From Streptomyces cavernicola (lineage in GTDB: Bacteria > Actinomycetota > Actinomycetes > Streptomycetales > Streptomycetaceae): DNA of 64,000 nt. Location: assembly GCF_029968035.1 (NCBI RefSeq), contig NZ_JASCIQ010000022.1, positions 62,001 to 126,000 on the forward strand, in the 5' to 3' direction. The position numbers and the translations under genes were made by a program. Under the pieces are notes generated by a model, which was not told the origin of the DNA, did no database searches, and saw nothing but the letters and a program-made list of their open reading frames with translations. Positions 42,963-51,970 of the stretch are shown piece after piece; within the stretch, counting starts at the first letter, position 1, and every line of letters starts with the position of its first letter.

Positions 42963-45900
42963 TTAGAGGGGCGGCAGCTCCGGGGGAACCTTCGCCGGGT
43001 TCTCCGACAGCGCGGCCAGCGCCATCCGCACGGCCTCCCCCAACTGCGGATCCCGCCCACCCGCATAGTCCTGCGGCGCCATCACGACCTCGACGTCCGG
43101 ATCGACGCCGTGGTTCTCCACGTCCCACCCGTAACCCTCGAGCCAGATCGCGTACTTGGGCTGCGTGACGAGCGTCCCGTCGACCAGCCGGTAGCGGCTG
43201 TCGATGCCGATGACGCCGCCCCACGTCCGCGTACCCACCACGGGCCCGATGCCGAGCGCCTTGATCGCCGCGTTGACGATGTCGCCGTCGGAGCCGGAGA
43301 ACTCGTTGGCGACGGCGACGACCGGGCCGCGCGGCGCGTCCAGCGGGTAGCTGGTGGCGGCCTCCCCGCGCGGCAGGTCCCAGCCCACGATGCGCCGGGC
43401 GAGCTTCTCCACGACGAGCTGCGAGGTGTGGCCGCCGCGGTTCTCCCGTACGTCGACGATCAGTCCCTCCTTGGCCACCTCCACCCGCAGGTCGCGGTGG
43501 ATCTGAGCCCAGCCGGGCGCCTGCATGTCGGGCACGTGCAGGTAGCCGAGGCGGCCGTCGGAGAGCTCGTGCACGTACGCCCGCCGGTCGGCGACCCACG
43601 CGTGGTACCGCAGCGGCTCCTCGTCGTCGATCGGCACGACCACGGCGTGCCGCGGATCGCCGCCGCCGGACGGCGAGACGGTCAGCTCGACGGGCCGGCC
43701 CGCGGCGCCCACGAGCAGCGGTCCGGGCCCGGTGACCGGGTCGACGGGCCGGCCGTCGACCGCGAGCAGCGCGTCCCCGGGACGCACCGCGACGCCGGGC
43801 GCGGCGAGCGGCGAGCGGGCGTGCGGGTCGGAGGTCTCGGAGGCGAGGACGCGGTCGACGCGCCAACTGCCGTCCTCGTGCCGGGAGATGTCCGCGCCGA
43901 GCAGGCCCTGCCGGGTGTCGGAGCCGCCGTACCCGCCGGGTCCGCTGACGTAGGCGTGCGAGGTGCCGAGCTCGCCGTTGAGTTCGTAGATCAGGTCGAC
44001 GAGGTCGTCGTGGGTGGCGAGGCGGTCGACGACGGGCCGGTACCGGTCGCGGACGGCGTCCCAGTCGACGCCGCCCATGTCCGCGCGCCAGAAGTGGTCG
44101 CGCATGAGGCGGCCGGCCTCGTCGAACATCTGCCGCCACTCGGCGACCGGGTCGACGGTCTGGCGGATGCGGGACAGGTCGACGGTGATGTGGCTGTCGC
44201 CGTCGTCGTCGGAGGGGGCGCGCCGGTCGCTGGGGACGACCTTCAGCTGGTCGCCGCTGCGCAGCAGGACGCGCTTGCCGTCGCCACTGACGCTGAACTG
44301 GTCGGCGTCGGAGCTGAGTTCCTCGATCCGGCGCTGGGCCAGGTCGTACCGTTCGAGCGCGGTCTGCGGGCCCGGGTCGTCGAGGCCCGCCCGGTTCGCG
44401 CCGAGGGCGCCGCTGACCGGGTGGCGCAGCCAGAGCAGGCCGTCCTTGGCGGCGCGCAGCGTGGAGTAGCGGGCGGCCTCGACGGGGAAGGGCACGATCC
44501 GGTCGGCGAGGCCTTCGAGGTCGATACGGGTGGTGGGGGCGTCGTCGCCGCCCTGGACCTCGCCGGACTTCTCGGCGCTCTCGAAGGGCCGGCCGTGCCG
44601 CTGCGGCCCGAACGGCGAGGGCGTCGTCGCGGACAGCGTGATGAGGTGCGGGCGGCAGGCGCCGACGAAGGCCAGGTCGAAGACGTGCACGTCGTAGACC
44701 GGGTCGAAGGAGCGCTCGGAGAGGAACGCGAGGTGCCGGCCGTCGAGGGTGAACGCGGGCGCGTAGTCGCGGAAGCGCAGCGGGGTCGCCTCGGAGACGG
44801 CGAGGTCGGCGGTGTTGGCGAGCTTGATCTGGCAGAGCGGCGCGGGGCCGGGGTGGGACCAGGCGAGCCAGCCGGAGTCGGGCGAGAAGACGAGGCCGGA
44901 GGCTTCGCCGTGCTCGCTGCGGTCGACCTCCCTGACCTCGCCGGAGGCGCGCTCGACGAGCAGGATCCGCCCGTCGTGCGAGGCGACGGCGGCCCGGCTG
45001 CCGTCGGGCGCCATGGCGAGCGCGAGCACCCGCCCCAACTGCCCTGCGGCGACCCGGCGTACGGACCCTCCGGGCGCGACGCCGGTGGCGGGCGAGAACT
45101 CCAGGGCGTCGTCGCCCTCCGCGTCCGTCACCCACACCACGTGCTCCTCGCCCTCCACGCGGAAGGTGCGGGGCAGCCGGGCGCGTACGCCGGGTTCGGC
45201 GGTGAGGGTGCGGGCGGGGCCGTCGCGGTGGGTCACCCAGTGCACGGCGCCGCGCACGGAGACGGCGCTGCCGCGCCCGGTGTGGTCGGGGACGGCCGGC
45301 CCGAGGTGCCGCTCGGGCCGTACGGGGTGCGGCTGCAGGTCGGTGCGCTGCCCGCCGAGGCTGATGTCGAGCCGGCGCGGCTCGGCGGCAGCGGGGTCGT
45401 CCAGGCTGTCGAGGAGCCAGAGTTCACCGGCCGACGTATAGACGACGCGACGTCCGTCGGTGGCGGCGTGCCGGGCGTAGAAGCCGCTTCCTTCGGCGCC
45501 GAGCGGCGTGTGCCGCCGCAGATCGCTCCCGTCCGGCAGGGACGAGTAGACGGCCCCGACCCCCTCGTGATCGGACAGGAAAGCGATCCTTCCCCAAGCT
45601 CTCGGCTCCGCTCGAGCAGGGGAGTCCCCAATCCCCACCCACATCGCGTACTCGATGTTCCCGTCGAGCTCTTCGTGTACGCGAACGAACTCCCCGGCCG
45701 TCCCGCCTTCGGCTCGATCGATCCACAGCTTCCCGGCCGTGCCGCCCCGGTACCGCTTCCAGTACGCGGCCTCGCGGCCCATCGTCACGGTCTGCAGCAG
45801 CACCTGGCCGTCGGGCCCGAAGGCGAGGTCGCCGACCGGCCCGTACGGCAGCACCGGCGCGGGTCCGCCGTCGAGCGGGACGGCGCGGGCCCAGCTGCGG

Positions 45901-46238
45901 CGCAGCGAGGCCTGGCCCTCGGTGGTGACCGCGAGGACCTGGCCGTCCGGGGTCCAGCCGCGCACGGAGGTCTTCCAACTCCCCCAGTGCGTCAGGCGTT
46001 TGGCGGGTCCGCCGTCGACCGGCGCGACATGCACCTCGGGCGCGCCGTCCCGGGTGGAGGTCCAGGCGACCAGGGCCCCGTCGGGCGAGATGCAGGGATG
46101 GTCGACCGGCATGTTGTCGGCGCTGACCCGCCAGGCGCGACCGCCGTCGAGCGGAGCGACCCAGACGTCGTCCTCAGCGATGAAGGCGACCAAGTCGCCC
46201 TGAATGTGCGGGAACCGGAGGTAGGAAGGCTGCGTCAC
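42963..46238 (-). CDS. Tricorn protease (S41 family)
   Basis: 1091 aa cytoplasmic peptide-cutting giant protease. The N-terminal 650 residues form beta-propeller repeats with many DG turns. Then come a PDZ-like domain and the S41 core with GTSHAYVSG (catalytic His region) and ANEFSGSDGDIVN (nucleophile Ser). A palindromic repeat (45591-45629) is inserted in frame and encodes GDSPARAEPRAWGR between two propeller segments (about residue 205). The frame stays open, so the insert is tolerated. Stop TAA is next to two 28-bp repeats. Confidence 0.92.
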   Translation of the reverse strand: MTQPSYLRFPHIQGDLVAFIAEDDVWVAPLDGGRAWRVSADNMPVDHPCISPDGALVAWTSTRDGAPEVHVAPVDGGPAKRLTHWGSWKTSVRGWTPDGQVLAVTTEGQASLRRSWARAVPLDGGPAPVLPYGPVGDLAFGPDGQVLLQTVTMGREAAYWKRYRGGTAGKLWIDRAEGGTAGEFVRVHEELDGNIEYAMWVGIGDSPARAEPRAWGRIAFLSDHEGVGAVYSSLPDGSDLRRHTPLGAEGSGFYARHAATDGRRVVYTSAGELWLLDSLDDPAAAEPRRLDISLGGQRTDLQPHPVRPERHLGPAVPDHTGRGSAVSVRGAVHWVTHRDGPARTLTAEPGVRARLPRTFRVEGEEHVVWVTDAEGDDALEFSPATGVAPGGSVRRVAAGQLGRVLALAMAPDGSRAAVASHDGRILLVERASGEVREVDRSEHGEASGLVFSPDSGWLAWSHPGPAPLCQIKLANTADLAVSEATPLRFRDYAPAFTLDGRHLAFLSERSFDPVYDVHVFDLAFVGACRPHLITLSATTPSPFGPQRHGRPFESAEKSGEVQGGDDAPTTRIDLEGLADRIVPFPVEAARYSTLRAAKDGLLWLRHPVSGALGANRAGLDDPGPQTALERYDLAQRRIEELSSDADQFSVSGDGKRVLLRSGDQLKVVPSDRRAPSDDDGDSHITVDLSRIRQTVDPVAEWRQMFDEAGRLMRDHFWRADMGGVDWDAVRDRYRPVVDRLATHDDLVDLIYELNGELGTSHAYVSGPGGYGGSDTRQGLLGADISRHEDGSWRVDRVLASETSDPHARSPLAAPGVAVRPGDALLAVDGRPVDPVTGPGPLLVGAAGRPVELTVSPSGGGDPRHAVVVPIDDEEPLRYHAWVADRRAYVHELSDGRLGYLHVPDMQAPGWAQIHRDLRVEVAKEGLIVDVRENRGGHTSQLVVEKLARRIVGWDLPRGEAATSYPLDAPRGPVVAVANEFSGSDGDIVNAAIKALGIGPVVGTRTWGGVIGIDSRYRLVDGTLVTQPKYAIWLEGYGWDVENHGVDPDVEVVMAPQDYAGGRDPQLGEAVRMALAALSENPAKVPPELPPL
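45591..45629. repeat. Palindromic element inside the tricorn gene
   Basis: TTCCCCAAGCTCTCGGCTCC followed by GCTCGAGCAGGGGAGTCCCC. Same layout as the znuC copy, with slightly weaker outer arms. It is translated in frame. Confidence 0.85.
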
Positions 46239-46356
46239 CCCGCCAGCCTATGCAGGCCGAGCCGGGGAGGTGACGGCTTTGGATCACTTGGCCGAGGCGC
46301 GCGCCCGTGTCCAAATCCCGGTGCACGAGGCCCACTTGCCGCCCTACGGTGACCCG

Positions 46357-46710
46357 ATGACCAACAACCACCGCCTCCGCCGGCTGACCACCGAGGAAGC
46401 GACCCACCTCTGGACGGTCCGCCACCACCACTCCCGTACGGGCCCCTGCGCGGAGGTCCTCAGCCTGTACGCGGAGGGCTCCAAGGTCCCGCTCCGCCTG
46501 ATGTTCCAGGAGGGCGAGGGCCGGTTCGTGGGGGAGGCCCACATGGCCACGGGCTACGTCTCGACGACCGGGGGCCGACCGCTGAACCTGCGGGAACCGG
46601 GCACGGTACGCAAGCTGATCGACGCAGCCCACGCCGCCGGCCTGCTCCCGGGCACCGGTGAGACAGACGGCTGGCCGGTGTACGAGGCGGTCGCTGGGAC
46701 CGAGGCCTGA
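46357..46710 (+). CDS. Small protein, function unknown
   Basis: 117 aa from ATG 46357. TACGGT seven bases before the ATG may be a -10 of a leaderless message. Sequence features are THLWTVRHHHSRTG near the N-terminus and EVLSLYAEGSKVPLRLMF. No transmembrane helix or known motif. Upstream in-frame starts (46270) lack support. Confidence 0.65.
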   Translation: MTNNHRLRRLTTEEATHLWTVRHHHSRTGPCAEVLSLYAEGSKVPLRLMFQEGEGRFVGEAHMATGYVSTTGGRPLNLREPGTVRKLIDAAHAAGLLPGTGETDGWPVYEAVAGTEA

Positions 46711-46711
46711 T

Positions 46712-46863
46712 CCCCCACACCCTCAAACGCCGGAGGGGCTGGTTTTTCAGGGGCGCGGGGAACTGCGCGACCAGCCACGACGGCGGGGCAGCCGAAAGAC
46801 AGCGGGGTCCGGGGCGCAGCCCCGAAGCTGCTGCAAGCTTTCGGGAAGGGGCGGGGAGGGGAA
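46712..46863. repeat. Dispersed composite repeat before rsmE end
   Basis: Modules CCTCAAACGCCGGAGGGGCT, GGGGCGCGGGGAACTGCGCG with ACCAGCCACGACGG, GGGGTCCGGGGCGCAGCCCC hairpin and CTTTCGGGAAGGGGCGGGG. Located between two convergent genes. Confidence 0.87.
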
Positions 46864-46890
46864 GGAATAAGCCCTAGGGGGCGTCTCCCC

Positions 46891-47628
46891 CTAGCCCCAG
46901 CGCCCGCTCCGCCCCAGCAGCAACGCCCCCGCAGCCGTCCCCGCAGTGGACGTACGAAGCACGGAAGGCCCGAGCCGGTACGGCTGCGCCCCGGCCGCCG
47001 CGAAGGCGGCCAACTCCTCGGGCGACACGCCCCCTTCAGGCCCGACGACCAGAACAACGTCCCCGCTCGAGGGAAGCTCCGCCGAGGCCAACGGCAAACT
47101 GCCCTCCTCATGCAGAACGGCCGCAAACGCCGCCCCGGAAAGCAGCGCCGCCACCTCCTTCGTGGAGGCCAGCTCGGAAACCTCGGGGAACCGCAGCCGC
47201 CGCGCCTGCTTGCCCGCCTCGCGCGCCGTCGCCCGCCACTTGCCGAGCGACTTCAGCCCCCGCTCCCCGCGCCACTGCGTGATGCAGCGGGACGCCGCCC
47301 ACGGCACGATCGCGTCGACCCCGGTCTCCGTCATCGTCTCCACGGCCAGCTCGCCCCGGTCGCCCTTGGGCAGGGCCTGCACGACGGTGATCCGCGGCGC
47401 GGGCTCGGGGTCCGTGAGCGACCCGGTCAGCTCGACCGTCAGCCGGTCCTTGCCCTCCGCCGCGAGCACCACACCGGACGCCCCGCGCCCGCGCCCGTCC
47501 GTGAGGACCACCTGCTCCCCCGCGCGCAGCCGCCGTACGGATACCGCGTGCCGGCCCTCGGGCCCGTCGAGCAGGAACTCGCCGCCGCCGGAGGGGACTT
47601 CGTCCACGACGAAGACCGGCGCGGTCAT
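46891..47628 (-). CDS. rsmE: 16S rRNA m3U1498 methyltransferase
   Basis: 245 aa from ATG 47628. SPOUT-fold enzyme that methylates U1498 of 16S rRNA. Trefoil-knot motifs: VLVVGPEGGVSPEELAAF, and RLGPSVLRTSTAGTAAG at the C-terminus. A PUA-like N-terminus contains HAVSVRRLRAGEQVVLTDG. The ATG overlaps the stop of the nitronate monooxygenase gene by four bases. Confidence 0.94.
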   Translation of the reverse strand: MTAPVFVVDEVPSGGGEFLLDGPEGRHAVSVRRLRAGEQVVLTDGRGRGASGVVLAAEGKDRLTVELTGSLTDPEPAPRITVVQALPKGDRGELAVETMTETGVDAIVPWAASRCITQWRGERGLKSLGKWRATAREAGKQARRLRFPEVSELASTKEVAALLSGAAFAAVLHEEGSLPLASAELPSSGDVVLVVGPEGGVSPEELAAFAAAGAQPYRLGPSVLRTSTAGTAAGALLLGRSGRWG

Positions 47629-48701
47629 CGCGCGTCGCCCCGCCGCGTGAGCGCGGTCCGCGCCGTGTCCAGCTCGGCCGCGAGCACCTCGACCAGCTGA
47701 CCGGCCGGCAGGCCACGGCTCAGCCGGTGGCCCTGGCCCGCCCACAGGCTCATGGCCTGCGCGTCCCCGGCCTTGGCCGCGGCCTTGCGGATGCCGCCCG
47801 TGAGGTAGTGGACCTGGGGGTACGCGGCGGGCGCGTACCGGCCGTGCTCACGCATGAAGCGGTTGACGAGGCCACGGGCGGGGCGGCCGGAGAACGCGCG
47901 GGTGAGTTCGGTGCGTACGAACAGGGGGTTGGTCATGGCCTGCTTGTGCAGCGGGTTCGCGCCCGACTCGGGGCAGACCAGGAACGCCGTGCCGAGCTGC
48001 GCCGCGTCCGCGCCGGCCGCGAGCACCGCCGCGATCTGGCTGCCGCGCATCAGACCGCCGGCCGCGATGATCGGCAGCTGCACGGTCTCGCGCACCTGGG
48101 CGATCAGCGCGAGCAGTCCGACGCCACTGCCGTCCCGCTCCGGGTCGTCGCGGTGCGTGCCCTGGTGGCCGCCGGCCTCGATGCCCTGCACGCACACCGC
48201 GTCCGCACCCGACCACTGCGCGGTCTGCGCCTCCTCGGCGCTGGTGACGGTGACGACGGTGGTGGTGCCGACCCGCGAGAACGCGTCGAGCACATCGCGC
48301 GTGGGGCAGCCGAAGGTGAAGGAGACGACGGGGACGGGGTCGTCGAAGAGGACGGCCAGCTTCGCCTCGTAGCCGTCGTCACGCCCGGAGTCCGGGTCGC
48401 CGAGGGGGGCGTCGTACCAGGCGGACTCGCCCGCGAGCTGGTGGGCGTAGACGGCGACGGCGCTCTGGTCGGCGCAGTCGGGCTGCGGCATGAACAGGTT
48501 GACGCCGAAGGGCCGGTCGGTCAGCCCGCGCAGCTGCTTGATCTCCTGGTACATGCCGTCGGCGGTCTTGTACCCGGCGGCCAGGAATCCGAGGCCGCCG
48601 GCTTCGGACACGGCCGCGGCCAGAGCGGGGCAGGACGCGCCACCGGCCATGGGGGCCTGCACGATCGGGTACGGGCTGAGATCGGTCAGTGCGGTGGACA
48701 T
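47625..48701 (-). CDS. Nitronate monooxygenase
   Basis: 358 aa FMN enzyme of the NMO/2-nitropropane dioxygenase family. It begins YPIVQAPMAGG. The catalytic His region is VQGIEAGGHQG, and IIAAGGLMRGSQIAAVLAAG binds FMN phosphate. It detoxifies alkyl nitronates such as propionate-3-nitronate. It leads the pair NMO-rsmE. Confidence 0.92.
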   Translation of the reverse strand: MSTALTDLSPYPIVQAPMAGGASCPALAAAVSEAGGLGFLAAGYKTADGMYQEIKQLRGLTDRPFGVNLFMPQPDCADQSAVAVYAHQLAGESAWYDAPLGDPDSGRDDGYEAKLAVLFDDPVPVVSFTFGCPTRDVLDAFSRVGTTTVVTVTSAEEAQTAQWSGADAVCVQGIEAGGHQGTHRDDPERDGSGVGLLALIAQVRETVQLPIIAAGGLMRGSQIAAVLAAGADAAQLGTAFLVCPESGANPLHKQAMTNPLFVRTELTRAFSGRPARGLVNRFMREHGRYAPAAYPQVHYLTGGIRKAAAKAGDAQAMSLWAGQGHRLSRGLPAGQLVEVLAAELDTARTALTRRGDAR

Positions 48702-48764
48702 GAGCGCATGCTTTCACGTCCCGGTCGCCCGCTGAAACGGAGCCCCGCCTCGCTGTGGGCAGCT

Positions 48765-48782
48765 GTTCCGCTGGGGCGGAAC
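48765..48782. promoter_or_regulatory. Inverted repeat between dnaJ2 and the monooxygenase gene
   Basis: GTTCCGCTGGGGCGGAAC: 7-bp perfect arms around TGGG, 64 bp before the monooxygenase ATG. The form resembles operators of IclR-type regulators. It could instead be part of the dnaJ2 terminator. Confidence 0.45.
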
Positions 48783-48856
48783 GGGTGGGCACAGCGCCCC
48801 GGCGCCGAGTGCGCTGAACGACAAGCCCTGCTCAGCCCCCGGCGCCGGTGCCTCTC

Positions 48857-49993
48857 TCAACGCCCGTTGAACGCATCCTTCAACCGATGGAACAGCCCCT
48901 GCTGCCCCGGCTGGAACTGCCCCGTGGGCCGCTCCTCGCCGCGAGCCTTGGCGAGCTCCCGCAGGATCCGCTCCTGCTCCGGGTCGAGCTTGGTGGGCGT
49001 GGTGACCTCGACGTGCACGATGAGGTCACCGCGGCCGCCGCCGCGCAGGTGCGTGATGCCGCGGCCGTGCAGCGGGATCGACTGGCCGGACTGGGTGCCG
49101 GGCCTGATGTCGACCTCCTCCATGCCGTCGAGCGTCTCCAACGGCACCTTCGTGCCGAGCGCCGCCGCCGTCATCGGGATGGTGACCGTGCAGTGCAGGT
49201 CGTCCCCGCGCCGCTGGAACACCGGGTGCGGCAGCTCGTGGATCTCTACGTAGAGGTCGCCGGCGGGGCCGCCGCCGGGGCCGACCTCGCCCTCGCCCGC
49301 GAGCTGGATGCGGGTGCCGTTGTCCACACCGGCCGGGATCTTCACCGTCAGGGTGCGACGGGAGCGGATCCGGCCGTCGCCCGCGCACTCCGGGCACGGG
49401 GTCGGGACGACGGTGCCGAAGCCCTGGCACTGCGGGCAGGGGCGCGAGGTCATGACCTGGCCGAGGAAGGACCGGGTGACCTGCGAGACCTCACCGCGGC
49501 CGCGGCACATGTCGCAGGTCTGCGCCGAGGTGCCGGGTGCGGCGCCCTCGCCGGAGCACGTCGTACAGACGACGGCCGTGTCGACCTGGATGTCCTTCGT
49601 CGTGCCGAAGGCCGCCTCGTCCAGCTCGATCTCGAGCCGGATCATGGCGTCCTGGCCACGGCGCGTACGCGAACGGGGTCCGCGCTGGGACGCCGTACCG
49701 AAGAACGCGTCCATGATGTCCGAGAAGTTCCCGAACCCGCCTTGGCCGAAGCCGCCCGCGCCGCCTCCGCCGCTCTGCGACAGGGGGTCGCCGCCGAGGT
49801 CGTAGACCTGCTTCTTCTGCGGGTCGGAGAGCACCTCGTAAGCGGCGTTGATCTCCTTGAACCGCTCCTGGGTCTTCGGGTCGGGGTTCACATCGGGGTG
49901 AAGTTCCCTCGCCAGCCTCCGGAAGGCCTTCTTGATCTCGTCCTGGGAAGCGTCGCGGCGCACGCCAAGAGTGGCGTAGTAGTCCGTGGCCAC
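48857..49993 (-). CDS. dnaJ2: Chaperone protein DnaJ, second copy type
   Basis: 378 aa co-chaperone of DnaK. J domain with HPD (RELHPDVNPD, about residue 35), a Gly/Phe region, four CxxCxGxG zinc repeats (CTTCSGEG, CDMCRGRG, CPQCQGFG, CPECAGDG) and the C-terminal substrate domain. The GTG start directly follows the TAA of hrcA, so expression follows hrcA and heat-shock control. The hrcA linkage identifies the dnaJ2 type of actinomycetes. Confidence 0.95.
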   Translation of the reverse strand: MATDYYATLGVRRDASQDEIKKAFRRLARELHPDVNPDPKTQERFKEINAAYEVLSDPQKKQVYDLGGDPLSQSGGGGAGGFGQGGFGNFSDIMDAFFGTASQRGPRSRTRRGQDAMIRLEIELDEAAFGTTKDIQVDTAVVCTTCSGEGAAPGTSAQTCDMCRGRGEVSQVTRSFLGQVMTSRPCPQCQGFGTVVPTPCPECAGDGRIRSRRTLTVKIPAGVDNGTRIQLAGEGEVGPGGGPAGDLYVEIHELPHPVFQRRGDDLHCTVTIPMTAAALGTKVPLETLDGMEEVDIRPGTQSGQSIPLHGRGITHLRGGGRGDLIVHVEVTTPTKLDPEQERILRELAKARGEERPTGQFQPGQQGLFHRLKDAFNGR

Positions 49994-51010
49994 TTACGAC
50001 TCCGCCAGGATCTGTCCGACGTAACGTGCCACTGCGCGTACTGCTCCCATCGTTCCGGGGTAGTCCATGCGGGTCGGTCCGACCACGCCGAGTTTGGCGA
50101 CTGCTTCGCCGCCCGAACCGTAGCCGACCGACACCACGGACGTGGAGTTGAGGCCCTCGTGGGCGTTCTCGTGCCCGATGCGTACGGTCATGCCCGAATC
50201 CTTGGCCTCGCCGAGCAGCTTGAGGAGCACGACCTGCTCCTCGAGTGCTTCGAGCACCGGCCGGATCACGAGCGGGAAATCATGTCCGAAGCGGGTGAGA
50301 TTGGCGGTGCCGCCGATCATCAGCCGCTCCTCGGTCTCCTCCACGAGCGTTTCGAGGAGGGTCGCGAGGACCGTCGAGACGGTGCCGCGGTCGTCCGTCT
50401 CGAAGGACTCGGGAAGGTCCTGCACCAGCTGCGGCACGTCCGAGAAGCGACGTCCCGCGACCCTGCTGTTGAGCCGGGCCCGCAGATCCGCGAGCGCGGT
50501 CTCGCCGAACGGCGCCGGGCAGTCCACGTGCCGCTGCTCGACCCGGCCGGTGTCGGTGATCACGACGAGCATCAGCCGCGCGGGCGCGAGCGAGAGCAAC
50601 TCGACGTGGCGCACCGTGGACCGGGTGAGCGACGGGTACTGCACGACGGCGACCTGCCGGGTCAGCTGCGCGAGCAGCCGCACCGTACGGCCCACGACGT
50701 CGTCGAGGTCGACGGCGCCGTCGAGGAAGTTCTGGATGGCGCGGCGCTCGGCGCCGGAGAGCGGCTTGACGCCCGCGAGCTTGTCGACGAAGAGGCGGTA
50801 CCCCTTGTCGGTGGGGATGCGCCCGGCGCTGGTGTGCGGCTGGGCGATGAAGCCCTCTTCCTCCAGGGCCGCCATGTCGTTGCGCACGGTGGCCGGGGAG
50901 ACGCCGAGGCGGTGCCGCTCGGTGAGCGCCTTGGAGCCGACGGGCTCCTCGGTGCCGACGTAGTCCTGGACGATGGCGCGCAGCACCTCAAGTCTGCGTT
51001 CACTCAGCAT
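49994..51010 (-). CDS. hrcA: Heat-inducible transcription repressor HrcA
   Basis: 338 aa repressor of GroEL-type heat-shock genes that binds CIRCE. N-terminal winged helix with VGSKALTERHRLGVSPATVR and a GAF-like central domain. A matching CIRCE element lies 60 bp upstream, so the gene is autoregulated. It forms an operon with dnaJ2. Confidence 0.95.
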   Translation of the reverse strand: MLSERRLEVLRAIVQDYVGTEEPVGSKALTERHRLGVSPATVRNDMAALEEEGFIAQPHTSAGRIPTDKGYRLFVDKLAGVKPLSGAERRAIQNFLDGAVDLDDVVGRTVRLLAQLTRQVAVVQYPSLTRSTVRHVELLSLAPARLMLVVITDTGRVEQRHVDCPAPFGETALADLRARLNSRVAGRRFSDVPQLVQDLPESFETDDRGTVSTVLATLLETLVEETEERLMIGGTANLTRFGHDFPLVIRPVLEALEEQVVLLKLLGEAKDSGMTVRIGHENAHEGLNSTSVVSVGYGSGGEAVAKLGVVGPTRMDYPGTMGAVRAVARYVGQILAES

Positions 51011-51069
51011 GCGCGCACACCTCCCTGCACTCGTCCGCGGTCGCCCGCTTCACTGCCTGTCTCATCTGT

Positions 51070-51096
51070 CTGGCACTCAGCACAGCAGAGTGCCAG
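51070..51096. promoter_or_regulatory. CIRCE operator
   Basis: CTGGCACTC, nine bases, GAGTGCCAG: perfect 9-bp arms matching the CIRCE form (consensus TTAGCACTC-N9-GAGTGCTAA) except at the ends. It lies 60 bp before hrcA and 100 bp before the divergent MBL gene. Confidence 0.93.
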
Positions 51097-51195
51097 CATT
51101 TCACCGGCCCAGTGTACGGCCGTGGGGTACGCCCGCGGCAAGGGTGGGGGCGGCGAGGCCGCGCAGCCCCGCGCGGGCGGGGTTAGCGTCTCCCT

Positions 51196-51936
51196 ATGCG
51201 GTTGACTTGGGAAGGGCCGTACGCCTCCGAGTGGGAGCGGTTGTCGCCGTACGCGGCGCGCCGCCGCATGCCGGTGTGGGACTGCACGGTGGGCCTGGTC
51301 GCGGGCGAGCACGCGGCGCTCCTGGTCGACGCGGGTTCCTCACTGCGCGAGGGCGCGGAGCTGCGCCGGCAGGCGGAGGCCCTGCTCGGCGGCGGACGTG
51401 TGACACATCTCGCGCTCACGCACCCGCACTTCGACCACGTCCTGGGCGCGGCCGCCTACTCCGGCGTCGAGGTGTTCGGCGCGGTCGGCGTCGACGTGGT
51501 CCTGGAGCGCGGCCGGGACGAGCTCGCGGCGGACGCGGTACGGCACGGCCTGGACCGGCGCGCGGCGGGCGAGGCCGCGGATCTCCTGGTCCGCCCGCAC
51601 CATCTGGTGTGCGGCGAGTGGACCCTCGACCTGGGCGGGGTGCAGGTGCTCCTGGCGAACGTCGGGCCCGGCCACACCGGTCATGACCTGGCGGTGCTCG
51701 TCTCGGGCGGGAACGGTTCCCCGGAGATCGTGTTCTGCGGCGACCTGGTCGAGGAGTCCGGCGACCCGCAGGCGGGCTCGGACGCGATGCCGACGCTGTG
51801 GCCGTACGCCCTGGACCGGCTTCTGGAACTGGGCGGGGAGGACGCGGTGTACGTGCCGGGGCACGGTTCGGTGGTGAACGCGGAGTTTGTCCGCGCCCAA
51901 CGCGCCTCGCTGGCAACGCTGTTCGGCGTGTCGTAG
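51196..51936 (+). CDS. Metallo-beta-lactamase fold hydrolase
   Basis: 246 aa cytoplasmic MBL-fold protein. Metal motif LTHPHFDHVLG (HxHxDH), further ligands in GPGHTGHD, CGDLVEESGD and YVPGHGSVV. Substrate unknown; glyoxalase II-like or related hydrolase. It is divergent from hrcA and may feel the CIRCE element. Confidence 0.88.
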   Translation: MRLTWEGPYASEWERLSPYAARRRMPVWDCTVGLVAGEHAALLVDAGSSLREGAELRRQAEALLGGGRVTHLALTHPHFDHVLGAAAYSGVEVFGAVGVDVVLERGRDELAADAVRHGLDRRAAGEAADLLVRPHHLVCGEWTLDLGGVQVLLANVGPGHTGHDLAVLVSGGNGSPEIVFCGDLVEESGDPQAGSDAMPTLWPYALDRLLELGGEDAVYVPGHGSVVNAEFVRAQRASLATLFGVS

Positions 51937-51970
51937 TCGCGGCATCCCCGCTTCTCTTATCGTCTGCCGA

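Noticed and set aside
42510..46352. 1280-codon plus-strand frame opposite tricorn
   Set aside because: Low-complexity Val/Gly/Ala translation with no domain. The tricorn protease on the minus strand explains the region.
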